Assembly (NCBI GenBank): GCA_023386815.1 | Contig: JAEWIZ010000005.1 | Coordinates: 97,953 to 161,952, forward strand | DNA: 64,000 bases | DNA from: Bacillota bacterium | GTDB taxonomy: Bacteria; Bacillota; Clostridia; Lachnospirales; Lachnospiraceae | Direction of reading: 5' to 3' | Part shown: one piece after another, positions 1 through 7,781 of the stretch | Position numbering within the stretch: position 1 is the stretch's first letter | Layout of the letters: each line of letters opens with the position of its first letter | Notes under the pieces: generated by a model | What the model saw: the letters and a program-made list of their open reading frames with translations, nothing else | The model's database searches: none | Told to the model about the DNA's origin: nothing | Program-made: the position numbers and the translations under genes

Positions 1-1251
1 ACAGTAGTCCTTTTACCGAAAGGTGATTTGGTATTTCCTTTATCCCAGCATATTGGAGCTCCTGCAAAACCAGTTGTTGCAAAAGGCGATAAGGTATTGG
101 TAGGACAAAAGCTTGGTGAGGCAGGGGGCTTTATATCATCAAATATCATTAGCTCAGTTTCCGGTACTGTAAAAGAAATTGAGAAGAGATTGACGGTTCA
201 AGGAGCTATGGTAGAATCCATTGTAATCGAAAACGATCATGAATACCAGAAAGCGGAGGGCTTTGGTACTGAACGCGATATTACTAAGCTTAAGAAGGAA
301 GAAATTCGTAATTTGGTAAAAGAAGCTGGAATTGTAGGTCTTGGTGGAGCCGGTTTTCCGACTCACGTAAAGTTAACTCCAAAGGATGATAGTAAAATTG
401 ATTATGTAATCGTAAATGGTGCTGAATGTGAGCCATATTTGACCTCTGATTACCGAATGATGATGGAAGAACCTGAGAAAATCGTCGGAGGCTTAAATAT
501 TATTTTAACGCTGTTTGAGCAGGCAAAGGGTATTATAGCAATTGAAGATAATAAACCGGCTGCGATTCAAAAATTAAGGGAACTTACAGCAAAGGAGCCA
601 AGGATTGAGGTAGTGGCTTTAAAGACAAAATATCCACAAGGTGGCGAACGTCAGTTAGTATATGCAACCACAGGTAGAAAATTAAATTCAAAGAAGCTGC
701 CCTCCGATGTGGGTTGCGTTGTAGATAATGTGGATACTGTAATTGCTATCTATATGGCAGTAGCGAAAAGTACTCCTCTTATTCGCAGAATCATTACAGT
801 GTCAGGAGATGCAATTAAGAGTCCTCAGAATTTTAGCGTGCCAATCGGTACGGAGTATTCCGAGCTTCTTGAAGCAGCAGGGGGCTTTGTGAACCAGCCG
901 GAGAAGCTTATATCCGGCGGACCGATGATGGGTGTAGCAGTTTTTAATACCAAGGTGCCGGTTACCAAGGTAACTTCCGCTTTTCTCGGTATACTGAAGG
1001 ATAAAGCAGCGGTAGAGGAATCTCCTTGTATTCGCTGTGGTAAATGTATCGAGGCATGCCCTCTCCAATTAATGCCATTTGAGCTTGCGGCATTCAGCAA
1101 TCGGAATGCAGAAGAGGAGTTTGTAAAATATGATGGTATGGAGTGTTGCGGTTGTGGGTGCTGTTCCTACGTCTGTCCCGCAAAACGAAGCCTGTCACAA
1201 TCCATTATGCAAGCTAGAGCCAGCGTAATGTCAAAAAAGAAAAAAGCGTAA
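1..1251 (+). CDS. rnfC: Rnf electron transport complex subunit C (5'-truncated by window)
   Basis: Peripheral subunit of the Rnf complex, which passes electrons from reduced ferredoxin to NAD+ and exports Na+ or H+; RnfC is the likely NADH-site subunit. The frame is already open at base 1, so the N terminus lies outside the window; 416 codons are visible. Seen: the Gly-rich NuoF-like stretch GLGGAGFPTHVK (about 338-373), AECEPYLT, and two C-terminal 4Fe-4S motifs, CIRCGKC..CP (about 1027-1062) and CCGCGCC..CP (about 1141-1180). It is the first visible gene of an operon ordered C-D-G-E-A-B; rnfD follows after about 50 bp. Identification is secure; the true start is not visible. Confidence 0.96.
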   Translation, partial: TVVLLPKGDLVFPLSQHIGAPAKPVVAKGDKVLVGQKLGEAGGFISSNIISSVSGTVKEIEKRLTVQGAMVESIVIENDHEYQKAEGFGTERDITKLKKEEIRNLVKEAGIVGLGGAGFPTHVKLTPKDDSKIDYVIVNGAECEPYLTSDYRMMMEEPEKIVGGLNIILTLFEQAKGIIAIEDNKPAAIQKLRELTAKEPRIEVVALKTKYPQGGERQLVYATTGRKLNSKKLPSDVGCVVDNVDTVIAIYMAVAKSTPLIRRIITVSGDAIKSPQNFSVPIGTEYSELLEAAGGFVNQPEKLISGGPMMGVAVFNTKVPVTKVTSAFLGILKDKAAVEESPCIRCGKCIEACPLQLMPFELAAFSNRNAEEEFVKYDGMECCGCGCCSYVCPAKRSLSQSIMQARASVMSKKKKA

Positions 1252-1302
1252 AGGGTTGTTTTATAACGATTCACACTAAAACTTCAGAAAGAGGTGTCAG
1301 TT

Positions 1303-2292
1303 TTGAGTGATTTATTTCATGTGTCAGCAGCTCCGCATAATCGGAGTACGGTCACAACAAAAAGTATCATGCGGGATGTGGTAATTGCATTGCTCCCGGC
1401 TGGATTGTTCGGAATATTTAATTTTGGTTTACATGCTCTGATGGTAACGGTAATTACGATACTTGCCTGTGTACTAACAGAATATATTTTCTGCAGGGTG
1501 ATGAAAAAACCATCCTCAGTCGGTGACTATAGTGCAATTGTTACAGGTATCCTGTTAGCATTTAATGTACCCGCAAACTTTCCATTATGGATGGCAGCAC
1601 TCGGCGGGGTATTTGCTATCTTAGTTGTAAAAATGCTATTTGGAGGCGTTGGTCAGAATTTTATGAATCCTGCTCTAGCTGCTCGTGCGTTTTTGCTGAT
1701 CAGCTTTCCGGTGCGAATGACTGATTTTGCGGTAGATAAGGTGACAAAGACCACAGATTACATACAGCAGGGATATGCTGCAGTAGATGGTTTATCCAGT
1801 GCAACTCCATTAGCAGCACTGAAAGCTGGAGAATCTGTAGATTTGCTTAAAATGTTCCTTGGACAAACCGGAGGTACTATTGGTGAGACAAGTGCGATAG
1901 CAATTTTAATTGGTGGACTTTATCTTGTGTTTCGTAAAGTAATATCTTTAAGAATCCCATTGACTTACATTATCACTGTTGCTGTTTTTGTAATGCTATT
2001 TGGAGGACATGGCTTTGACCTTAACTACATGATAGCTCATGTTCTGGGAGGCGGTCTTCTCCTGGGTGCATTCTTTATGGCAACCGATTATGTGACAAGT
2101 CCGATTACGGCTACCGGACAGATTATATTCGGTATTTGCTGTGGATTATTAACCGGATTGTTCCGTTTGCTGGGAGGTACTGCAGAGGGTGTATCTTATG
2201 CAATTATATTCTGCAACCTTTTAGTGCCGTTGATTGATAAGGCTACGCGCCAGAGATCCTTTGGAAAGGAGCGTGTTGTCGTTGAAAAGTAA
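1303..2292 (+). CDS. rnfD: Rnf electron transport complex subunit D
   Basis: Integral membrane flavoprotein of the Rnf pump, homologous to NqrB. The 329-residue product has about eight to nine hydrophobic segments and the motif DGLSSATPLA (about residues 160-170), whose Thr covalently carries FMN in this family. I chose the TTG start at 1303 because the AGAAAGAGG ribosome binding site (1286-1294) lies about nine bases upstream; an in-frame GTG at 1294 would sit inside that site. The 3' end overlaps the start region of rnfG, which suggests translational coupling. Family assignment is secure, the start moderately so. Confidence 0.96.
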   Translation: MSDLFHVSAAPHNRSTVTTKSIMRDVVIALLPAGLFGIFNFGLHALMVTVITILACVLTEYIFCRVMKKPSSVGDYSAIVTGILLAFNVPANFPLWMAALGGVFAILVVKMLFGGVGQNFMNPALAARAFLLISFPVRMTDFAVDKVTKTTDYIQQGYAAVDGLSSATPLAALKAGESVDLLKMFLGQTGGTIGETSAIAILIGGLYLVFRKVISLRIPLTYIITVAVFVMLFGGHGFDLNYMIAHVLGGGLLLGAFFMATDYVTSPITATGQIIFGICCGLLTGLFRLLGGTAEGVSYAIIFCNLLVPLIDKATRQRSFGKERVVVEK

Positions 2293-2914
2293 AAATTCAA
2301 TCATTAGAGATGCTCTTATGCTATTTTTAATTACACTAGTATCCGGTTTGGCGTTGAGCTATGTTTTTGAAGTTACAAAAGCCCCGATTGAGGAGCAAAA
2401 GGCTCTTAAATTGCAAAAAGCGAACCAGGCTGTATTTGTTACAGCAAGTAATTTTGAAGAGGATGAAGCGCTTATGGCTGCTGCGTCTGATCTTGATCTG
2501 GGTACCTTAAGTAAGGATTATGAAGGTATTGTCATTGCTGATGTGAGAAAGGCACTTAGCAGTAATGGGGAATTCCTTGGCTATAATATATCGGTAACAA
2601 CGAACCAAAGCTATGATGATTCTTTGAGCTTGGTATTTGGTTATTCAAAGGATGGGGTAATACAGGGGATTGAATTCACTTCTCTGACTGAAACTGCCGG
2701 TCTTGGTATGAAAGCAGCAGATCCCGAGTTTAAAGATCAGTTTGTGAATAAAGATGTAACAAAATTCACCGTAACGAAAACAGGAGCAACCGCAGAGGAT
2801 CAGATCGATTCAATCAGCGGTGCGACGATTACGTCAAGAGCTGTGGCTAATGCGGTAAATGCTGGAATCAGCTTTGTATCAGAGTATGCCACAGAGCAAG
2901 GGGGTGGACAATAA
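2282..2914 (+). CDS. rnfG: Rnf electron transport complex subunit G
   Basis: Membrane-anchored flavoprotein of the Rnf complex, homologous to NqrC. One N-terminal membrane anchor (about residues 8-28, ALMLFLITLVSGLALSYVF) is followed by an extracytoplasmic FMN-binding domain; the motif SISGATITSRA near the C terminus contains the Thr that is flavinylated in the family. The start is uncertain: TTG 2282 (giving MKSKNS) or TTG 2276 both fit the GGAAAGGAG site at 2263-2271, and both overlap the end of rnfD. The TAA stop shares one base with the rnfE ATG, so the genes are tightly coupled. Confidence 0.95.
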   Translation: MKSKNSIIRDALMLFLITLVSGLALSYVFEVTKAPIEEQKALKLQKANQAVFVTASNFEEDEALMAAASDLDLGTLSKDYEGIVIADVRKALSSNGEFLGYNISVTTNQSYDDSLSLVFGYSKDGVIQGIEFTSLTETAGLGMKAADPEFKDQFVNKDVTKFTVTKTGATAEDQIDSISGATITSRAVANAVNAGISFVSEYATEQGGGQ

Positions 2915-3675
2915 TGGGAAAATATAGTGAACGTATTTATAATGGTATAATTAAGGAAAATCCTACCTTAATCATGATGCTTGGTATGTGTCCGACTCTT
3001 GCAGTGACAACCTCCGGTAACAATGGTTTATATATGGGTTTAACAACAACTGTGGTACTTGCAGCATCGAATTTGCTCATAGCAGCACTGAGAAAGATAA
3101 TTCCTGATAAAGTAAGAATACCGGCTTATATTGTAGTAGTTGCAACCCTGGTAACCATTGTACAATTATTATTGGAAGCATATCTACCAGTGGTAAATGA
3201 ACTTTTAGGTATTTATATACCACTGATCGTTGTAAACTGTATCATTTTGGGACGTGCTGAAGCATATGCTGCAAAAAACAGCATCGGTCTTTCCCTCTTT
3301 GATGGTATAGGAATGGGATTGGGCTTTACCCTTGCCTTAACAATCCTTGGCTCCTTCCGAGAAATTCTGGGTGCAGGAACCATCTTTGGTTTTAAAATAA
3401 CCCCGGATTCCTTTGAGCCGATTACTATGTTCATATTAGCACCTGGAGCTCTTCTCACAATGGCGATCCTAACTGCGATTCAGAATAAGCTGAAATTACC
3501 ATCTGCTACTAACGGATCAAATGGAAATAGCATTGGTTGCGGCGGGGATTGTTCCCATTGCGGAGGGGGTATCTGTACTTCAAACCGCGAGAACATAGCG
3601 TCCAAGGATAGCATGGAAGCGAAAAAGGAAAGTGCAGCCACAAAAACAGTTTCTGAAAAAGAAATTAGCAAGTAA
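2914..3675 (+). CDS. rnfE: Rnf electron transport complex subunit E
   Basis: Integral membrane subunit of the Rnf pump, homologous to NqrD, with about six transmembrane helices and the typical opening NGIIKENPTLIMMLGMCPTLAVT. Residues up to about 200 match the family. The last ~45 residues form a hydrophilic extension that begins with a cysteine cluster, CGGDCSHCGGGIC (about residues 209-221), followed by a Lys/Glu/Ser-rich tail. The four clustered cysteines suggest a metal or Fe-S site, which is inference. The ATG overlaps the rnfG stop by one base; rnfA follows after 15 bp. Confidence 0.95.
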   Translation: MGKYSERIYNGIIKENPTLIMMLGMCPTLAVTTSGNNGLYMGLTTTVVLAASNLLIAALRKIIPDKVRIPAYIVVVATLVTIVQLLLEAYLPVVNELLGIYIPLIVVNCIILGRAEAYAAKNSIGLSLFDGIGMGLGFTLALTILGSFREILGAGTIFGFKITPDSFEPITMFILAPGALLTMAILTAIQNKLKLPSATNGSNGNSIGCGGDCSHCGGGICTSNRENIASKDSMEAKKESAATKTVSEKEISK

Positions 3676-3690
3676 GGAGGATGAATTAGA

Positions 3691-4269
3691 ATGAAAGAGC
3701 TCATAATGATAATCGTTGGCTCGGCCCTTGTAAATAACGTAGTTCTTAGCAGGTTCCTTGGCTTGTGCCCTTTTCTTGGTGTTTCTAAGAAGACGAATAC
3801 GGCAGCGGGCATGGGAGCTGCAGTAATCTTTGTTATTACGGTTGCTTCAGCAGCATGCAGCGTAATTTATGATCAGATATTGGTTCGTCTCGGGATGGAA
3901 TATCTCCAAACCATCGTATTTATTCTGGTCATAGCGTGTTTAGTTCAATTTGTAGAATTAGTACTGAAAAAATATAGTAGATCTCTTTATAGCGCATTGG
4001 GAGTATATTTACCATTAATAACAACCAATTGTGCCGTACTCGGTGTGGCGCTGATTAACGTAACAGAAGGTTACGGTATTGGGTTCAGCGTAATTAACGG
4101 TCTTGGAACATCCATTGGATTTACAATTGCAATTGTTATCATGGCTGGTATCCGTGAACGTATCGAATTTAATGATGTTCCGAAATCCTTCCAGGGTTCA
4201 CCGATTGTACTGGTTACAGCCAGTCTTATGGCGATTGCCTTCTTTGGATTTGCAGGATTAAGCTTATAA
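3691..4269 (+). CDS. rnfA: Rnf electron transport complex subunit A
   Basis: Integral membrane subunit of the Rnf complex, homologous to NqrE, of the usual length (192 residues) with six predicted helices. Seen: the N-terminal NNVVLSRFLGLCPFLG and central LPLITTNCAVLGVAL motifs; these conserved Cys residues help bind a membrane Fe-S centre together with RnfE (knowledge of the family). A good ribosome binding site, AAGGAGGATG, precedes the ATG. It lies between rnfE (15 bp upstream) and rnfB (13 bp downstream) in one transcription unit. Confidence 0.97.
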   Translation: MKELIMIIVGSALVNNVVLSRFLGLCPFLGVSKKTNTAAGMGAAVIFVITVASAACSVIYDQILVRLGMEYLQTIVFILVIACLVQFVELVLKKYSRSLYSALGVYLPLITTNCAVLGVALINVTEGYGIGFSVINGLGTSIGFTIAIVIMAGIRERIEFNDVPKSFQGSPIVLVTASLMAIAFFGFAGLSL

Positions 4270-4282
4270 AAGGAGGTTAGAC

Positions 4283-5188
4283 ATGTTATTTTTGGAGATT
4301 ATTTCATCAAATAACTTCCTCGTTAATCTCGTCAGCCCGGTTGGGGCAGTCAGCCCAGCAGGAATTGCTGTGGCTACGGTGATTGTTTCCGGGGTTGGAT
4401 TATTCATTGGTATCTTCTTAGGGTTTGCAGCGAAAACCTTTGAAGTTAAAGTGGATGAAAGAGAGATTATGGTTCGTGAGAATCTGCCGGGTGCAAATTG
4501 CGGCGGTTGCGGATATCCGGGATGTGATGGATTGGCGAATGCGATTGCTGAAGGGAAGGCTCCGGCAAATGCCTGTCCCGTAGCCAATAAAGAGGCTCAT
4601 GCAAAGATTGCAGAAATCATGGGCATAGCACTTGAGGAGTCTGAGAAAAAAGTAGCTTTTGTAAAGTGTGTTGGAACTTGTGATAAAACACAGGTAAAAT
4701 ATGAATACTACGGTGTTCAGGACTGCAACAAAGTAGCTCTCGTACCTGGAAGAGGAAATAAAAAATGCAGTTATGGCTGTATGGGCTTTGGATCCTGCGT
4801 AAAGGCATGTGCTTTTGATGCAATTCATATTGTAAATGGAATAGCCTATGTGGATAAAGAGAAATGTACCGGTTGCAGCAGTTGTACCGTCCAATGCCCA
4901 AATCACCTGATTGAAATGGTGCCTTACCAGGCTAGGCATTTGGTTGGCTGTAGTTCCTTAGACAAAGGTAAGGATGTTAAGGCAGCATGTTCCACAGGCT
5001 GTATCGGCTGTAAGCTCTGTGTTAAAGCTTGTGAGTTTGATGCAATCCAGGTTGAGAATAATTTGGCTTATATTGACTACAGTAAATGTACCAATTGCGG
5101 TAAATGTGCCGCAGTATGCCCTGTTAAAGTTATTCAAGTAGAGCAGACTCCTGCACAGGCATCTGAAATAAATGCGAAATTAGCGTAA
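4283..5188 (+). CDS. rnfB: Rnf electron transport complex subunit B, polyferredoxin
   Basis: Entry point for electrons from reduced ferredoxin into the Rnf complex. A hydrophobic N-terminal anchor (about residues 20-50) is followed by the Fe-S domain ANCGGCGYPGCDG..CP (about residues 72-98), a Cys-rich stretch CVGTCDK..C, and four ferredoxin-type CxxCxxCxxxC motifs in two pairs (CSYGCMGFGSC, CTGCSSCTVQC, CIGCKLCVKAC, CTNCGKCAAVC). At 301 residues it is of ordinary clostridial length. AAAGGAGG precedes the ATG. Last gene of the operon; a strong hairpin terminator starts 20 bp after the stop. Confidence 0.97.
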   Translation: MLFLEIISSNNFLVNLVSPVGAVSPAGIAVATVIVSGVGLFIGIFLGFAAKTFEVKVDEREIMVRENLPGANCGGCGYPGCDGLANAIAEGKAPANACPVANKEAHAKIAEIMGIALEESEKKVAFVKCVGTCDKTQVKYEYYGVQDCNKVALVPGRGNKKCSYGCMGFGSCVKACAFDAIHIVNGIAYVDKEKCTGCSSCTVQCPNHLIEMVPYQARHLVGCSSLDKGKDVKAACSTGCIGCKLCVKACEFDAIQVENNLAYIDYSKCTNCGKCAAVCPVKVIQVEQTPAQASEINAKLA

Positions 5189-5208
5189 AATTAAATAATT
5201 GAGACACG

Positions 5209-5256
5209 AAAGGGTGCATCATAATAAACGATAAGTTTATTAGATGTGCCCTTTTT
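5209..5256 (+). terminator. Rho-independent terminator of the rnf operon
   Basis: Outer stem AAAGGGTGCATC (5209-5220) pairs with GATGTGCCCTTT (with G-U pairs), and the inner TAATAAAC/GTTTATTA extends it into one long hairpin followed by a T run. It closes rnfCDGEAB. Confidence 0.9.
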
Positions 5257-5366
5257 AGGTATTTTGGCACTCTTCTACTGTAAAGATACCTCTTGAATAT
5301 TTATAATGCATCAATTAGAATATGATTAGGTATACTACGCAAAGACAAGGGGATTGGGTGAACTAG

Positions 5367-6377
5367 ATGGTAACGATTCAAGAACTGTCGAAGAAGTGTG
5401 GGGTCTCAATTTCGACAGTAAGTAAGGCATTGAACGGATACTCCGACATTAGTGATAAGACGCGTGAACTAGTAATTAATACAGCCAATGCATTAGGATA
5501 TTTTCCGAATGCTGGTGCAAGAGCAGTAAAACTTAAAAAAACCTATAACATCGGTATTTTATTTAACAACCCAAATGTGAGTTTTAGAAATGAATATTTT
5601 GCCCATGTAATAGCAGCTTTTCGAGAAGAGGCAGCAATGCATGGATATGAGATAACCTTTATTGAGAAACATATTGGCAGAAGAAAGATGACATACCTGG
5701 AGCATTGTCAATACAGACACTTTGATGGGGTGTGTATTGTAAGTGCAGATTCAGAGCATGATGAAGTGATTAAGCTCATAAACAGTGAGATTCCCGTTGT
5801 TACTATTGATCATGCAATGCCCAAGGCGTATTCTGTTATTTCGGATAACTTCAGTGGCATGAAGCAATTAACTAATTTTGTGATTCATCAGGGACATGCT
5901 CGTATCGCTTATATTTATGGGAACAAGGATACACCTATAACTAGAAATCGCTTGGATGGGTTTTATGCTGCACTTGAGGAAAACAAGATAAAAGTTCCTG
6001 AGGATTACGTAGTGGAAGGAATGTACCGGAATGCGATTTTGGCAGAAGAATTAACAGTAAAGCTACTTTTGTTGGAGCAACGTCCTACTTGTATTCTTGC
6101 GCCGGATGATGTTTCGTGTATGGGAATACTGAACGGAATACGAAAGACAGGATTGATTCCTGCTAGGGATATTTCTGTAGCAGGTTATGATGGATCCGAT
6201 CATAAACTTCTAATTGGAGCCAAGCTGACTACAGTTAAGCAGGACAAAGAGCATATCGGAAAAGAAGCTGCTAAGCGATTAATACATATTATGGAACATG
6301 GCAATGCATTAACCCTTGATTCGGTAGCTGTAAAGCCTACATTAATTATTGGTAATTCAGTCAGAAAATTAGCATAA
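5367..6377 (+). CDS. LacI-family transcriptional regulator
   Basis: DNA-binding repressor or activator of the LacI/GalR family, 336 residues, the usual length. The N-terminal helix-turn-helix and hinge region is clear (TIQELSKKCGVSISTVSKALNG, residues 3-24), followed by LGYFPNAGARAVK; the rest is a periplasmic-binding-like sensor domain ending in the family-typical region GYDGSDHKLLIGAKLTTVKQ. The DNA-contact alanine of the hinge helix is present. It stands alone: rnfB upstream ends in a terminator and the next gene is unrelated in function, so its sugar ligand and targets cannot be inferred. The start ATG has only a weak ribosome binding site. Confidence 0.93.
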   Translation: MVTIQELSKKCGVSISTVSKALNGYSDISDKTRELVINTANALGYFPNAGARAVKLKKTYNIGILFNNPNVSFRNEYFAHVIAAFREEAAMHGYEITFIEKHIGRRKMTYLEHCQYRHFDGVCIVSADSEHDEVIKLINSEIPVVTIDHAMPKAYSVISDNFSGMKQLTNFVIHQGHARIAYIYGNKDTPITRNRLDGFYAALEENKIKVPEDYVVEGMYRNAILAEELTVKLLLLEQRPTCILAPDDVSCMGILNGIRKTGLIPARDISVAGYDGSDHKLLIGAKLTTVKQDKEHIGKEAAKRLIHIMEHGNALTLDSVAVKPTLIIGNSVRKLA

Positions 6378-6432
6378 CCAAGGAAAGTGCAGGTAGAATC
6401 TAACACAGTAAAATCACGGATGATGAGATGCT

Positions 6433-6475
6433 TAATTTAGGAATACAAATAACCGATGTCCTTCGGTTCCTAAAT
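6433..6475 (+). promoter_or_regulatory. Possible sigma-D/FliA-type promoter overlapping a hairpin
   Basis: TAAT at 6433, then 15 bases, then ACCGATGT (6452-6459) resembles the flagellar sigma-28/sigma-D consensus (TAAA-N15-GCCGATAT). The same stretch also forms a hairpin: AACCGA (6451-6456)/TCGGTT (6463-6468), enclosed by ATTTAGG/CCTAAAT. Promoter and RNA structure are competing readings; a flagellar promoter would fit the FliD-like gene that follows. Confidence 0.35.
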
Positions 6476-6503
6476 GCATAATGAGATGGAAGGGGGACCC
6501 TTC

Positions 6504-7781
6504 ATGATACAGGCCTATAATTATATGTTAGAGAGTCTGCCTATTAAAAGGAGTACCAGATATCCTGTTAGTAAAAAGAATGAACTTCGGAAGGTCTATA
6601 ATGAAATTATAGATCTTAGTAAACGTTCGCCTTTTTATAAGATTAACCTTTCGAAAGAGAACCAGATCTATACCATTGGATTGAAGGAAAGTGCGTTAGC
6701 ACTGAAGTCAAAAATTAATGAGATGTCTGATCCCCAAGTTTCTGGTTTTCAAAGCAAAGCAGTAACTGTAAGTAATGATAAGGTACTGTCTGCCAGCCTG
6801 CTAAGTGAGAGTACGGATACATTACCTCAGGTAATACAGTTTAAAGTGGATTCTCTTGCAACCATACAAGTGAACAAAGGAAGGGATTTATTAAATACCT
6901 CCAAGAGCTTCCCGGCGGGAAAGTATAAGTTTCTTATATATCTAGGTGATGACAGCTATCCCTTAACCTATATCAATGAGAGTAGAGTTGATAATCTGGA
7001 GACACTTAACAATTTGGCTGAGTTTCTTAATAATTCTGTTTCTAACATTCATGCCTTTATCGAACCAGGAGATAAAAATAATTACAGTAGGCTAATGATA
7101 GCCTCAGAGCTATCCGCAAGATTTGGTGACAAAAAATTCTCATTTGAAGATTTGGATGTTTATAATGAAGGCATTGCGGATTTCTTTGGTATGAATCGAA
7201 TCGAACAAGAACCTACCTATGCTCGATTTGAGCTAAACGATGTAAGCAAGAAGACAGCTACGAATTCCTTTACCTTAGAGAATATTCTGAGTATTGATTT
7301 ACATTCCAGCAGTGATCAGCCCGTGACGCTTAGGATTGTTCCCGATAGTGACAAGATTCTAAGTGCAGTTGAGGATGTACTCGATTCCTATAATGAATTA
7401 ATCCGGCTTGCCAAAACGCGTACCACAGATAGCAACGAGCATTATAAGGCGCTAAAGCTTACGAATGAGATGAAGAGCCTGGAGGAAATCTACAGGGAAG
7501 AAATTTCTGCCTGCGGATTTAAGACAGCAGAGGATGGAACAATAGAGATAGAGGAATCATTGGCGATACTAGCAGCTCAGGATGGAGGAATCGAGAGTCT
7601 GTTTACAAGAGAAAATGGATTTATCGCAAGGCTTCTTGATAAAGCTGAGGCTATTGCAATAAATCCAATGGAATATATAGAAAAAACAGTTGTGACTTAT
7701 CCGGATAACAGCAAAACCGGATTTCCTAATCCATATGTAACATCAATGTATAGTGGATTATTTTTTAATTCTTATTGTTAA
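6504..7781 (+). CDS. FliD-like (flagellar cap-type) protein, orphan
   Basis: A 425-residue protein with no signal peptide or membrane segment. N-terminal region: a repeat-free charged segment with SKKNELRKVYNEIIDLSKRSP. The middle (about residues 120-230) has the pattern of flagellar hook-associated proteins: PAGKYKFLIYLG, ETLNNLAEFLNNS, NYSRLMIASELSARFGDKKFSFED. Near residue 285-310, KILSAVEDVLDSYNELIRLAK matches the coiled segment of the FliD C-terminal domain. I infer a FliD paralogue or FliD-like filament or cap protein; no other flagellar gene is nearby. The ATG at 6504 is chosen because GGAAGGGGGA lies just upstream; an in-frame ATG at 6474 lacks a site. Its end overlaps the convergent AraC-type gene by 17 bp. 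A wholly different structural role is possible. Confidence 0.55.
   Translation: MIQAYNYMLESLPIKRSTRYPVSKKNELRKVYNEIIDLSKRSPFYKINLSKENQIYTIGLKESALALKSKINEMSDPQVSGFQSKAVTVSNDKVLSASLLSESTDTLPQVIQFKVDSLATIQVNKGRDLLNTSKSFPAGKYKFLIYLGDDSYPLTYINESRVDNLETLNNLAEFLNNSVSNIHAFIEPGDKNNYSRLMIASELSARFGDKKFSFEDLDVYNEGIADFFGMNRIEQEPTYARFELNDVSKKTATNSFTLENILSIDLHSSSDQPVTLRIVPDSDKILSAVEDVLDSYNELIRLAKTRTTDSNEHYKALKLTNEMKSLEEIYREEISACGFKTAEDGTIEIEESLAILAAQDGGIESLFTRENGFIARLLDKAEAIAINPMEYIEKTVVTYPDNSKTGFPNPYVTSMYSGLFFNSYC

Noticed and set aside
4264..4939. Minus-strand frames of 94-173 codons opposite rnfB
   Set aside because: Complement of the Cys-rich rnfB sequence; no promoter or ribosome binding site and no protein family resemblance.
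5293..5336. Promoter candidates upstream of the LacI-type gene (TTGAAT, TATAAT, TATACT)
   Set aside because: None of the -35/-10 pairs has acceptable spacing (22 bp or poor hexamers), so no promoter is called.
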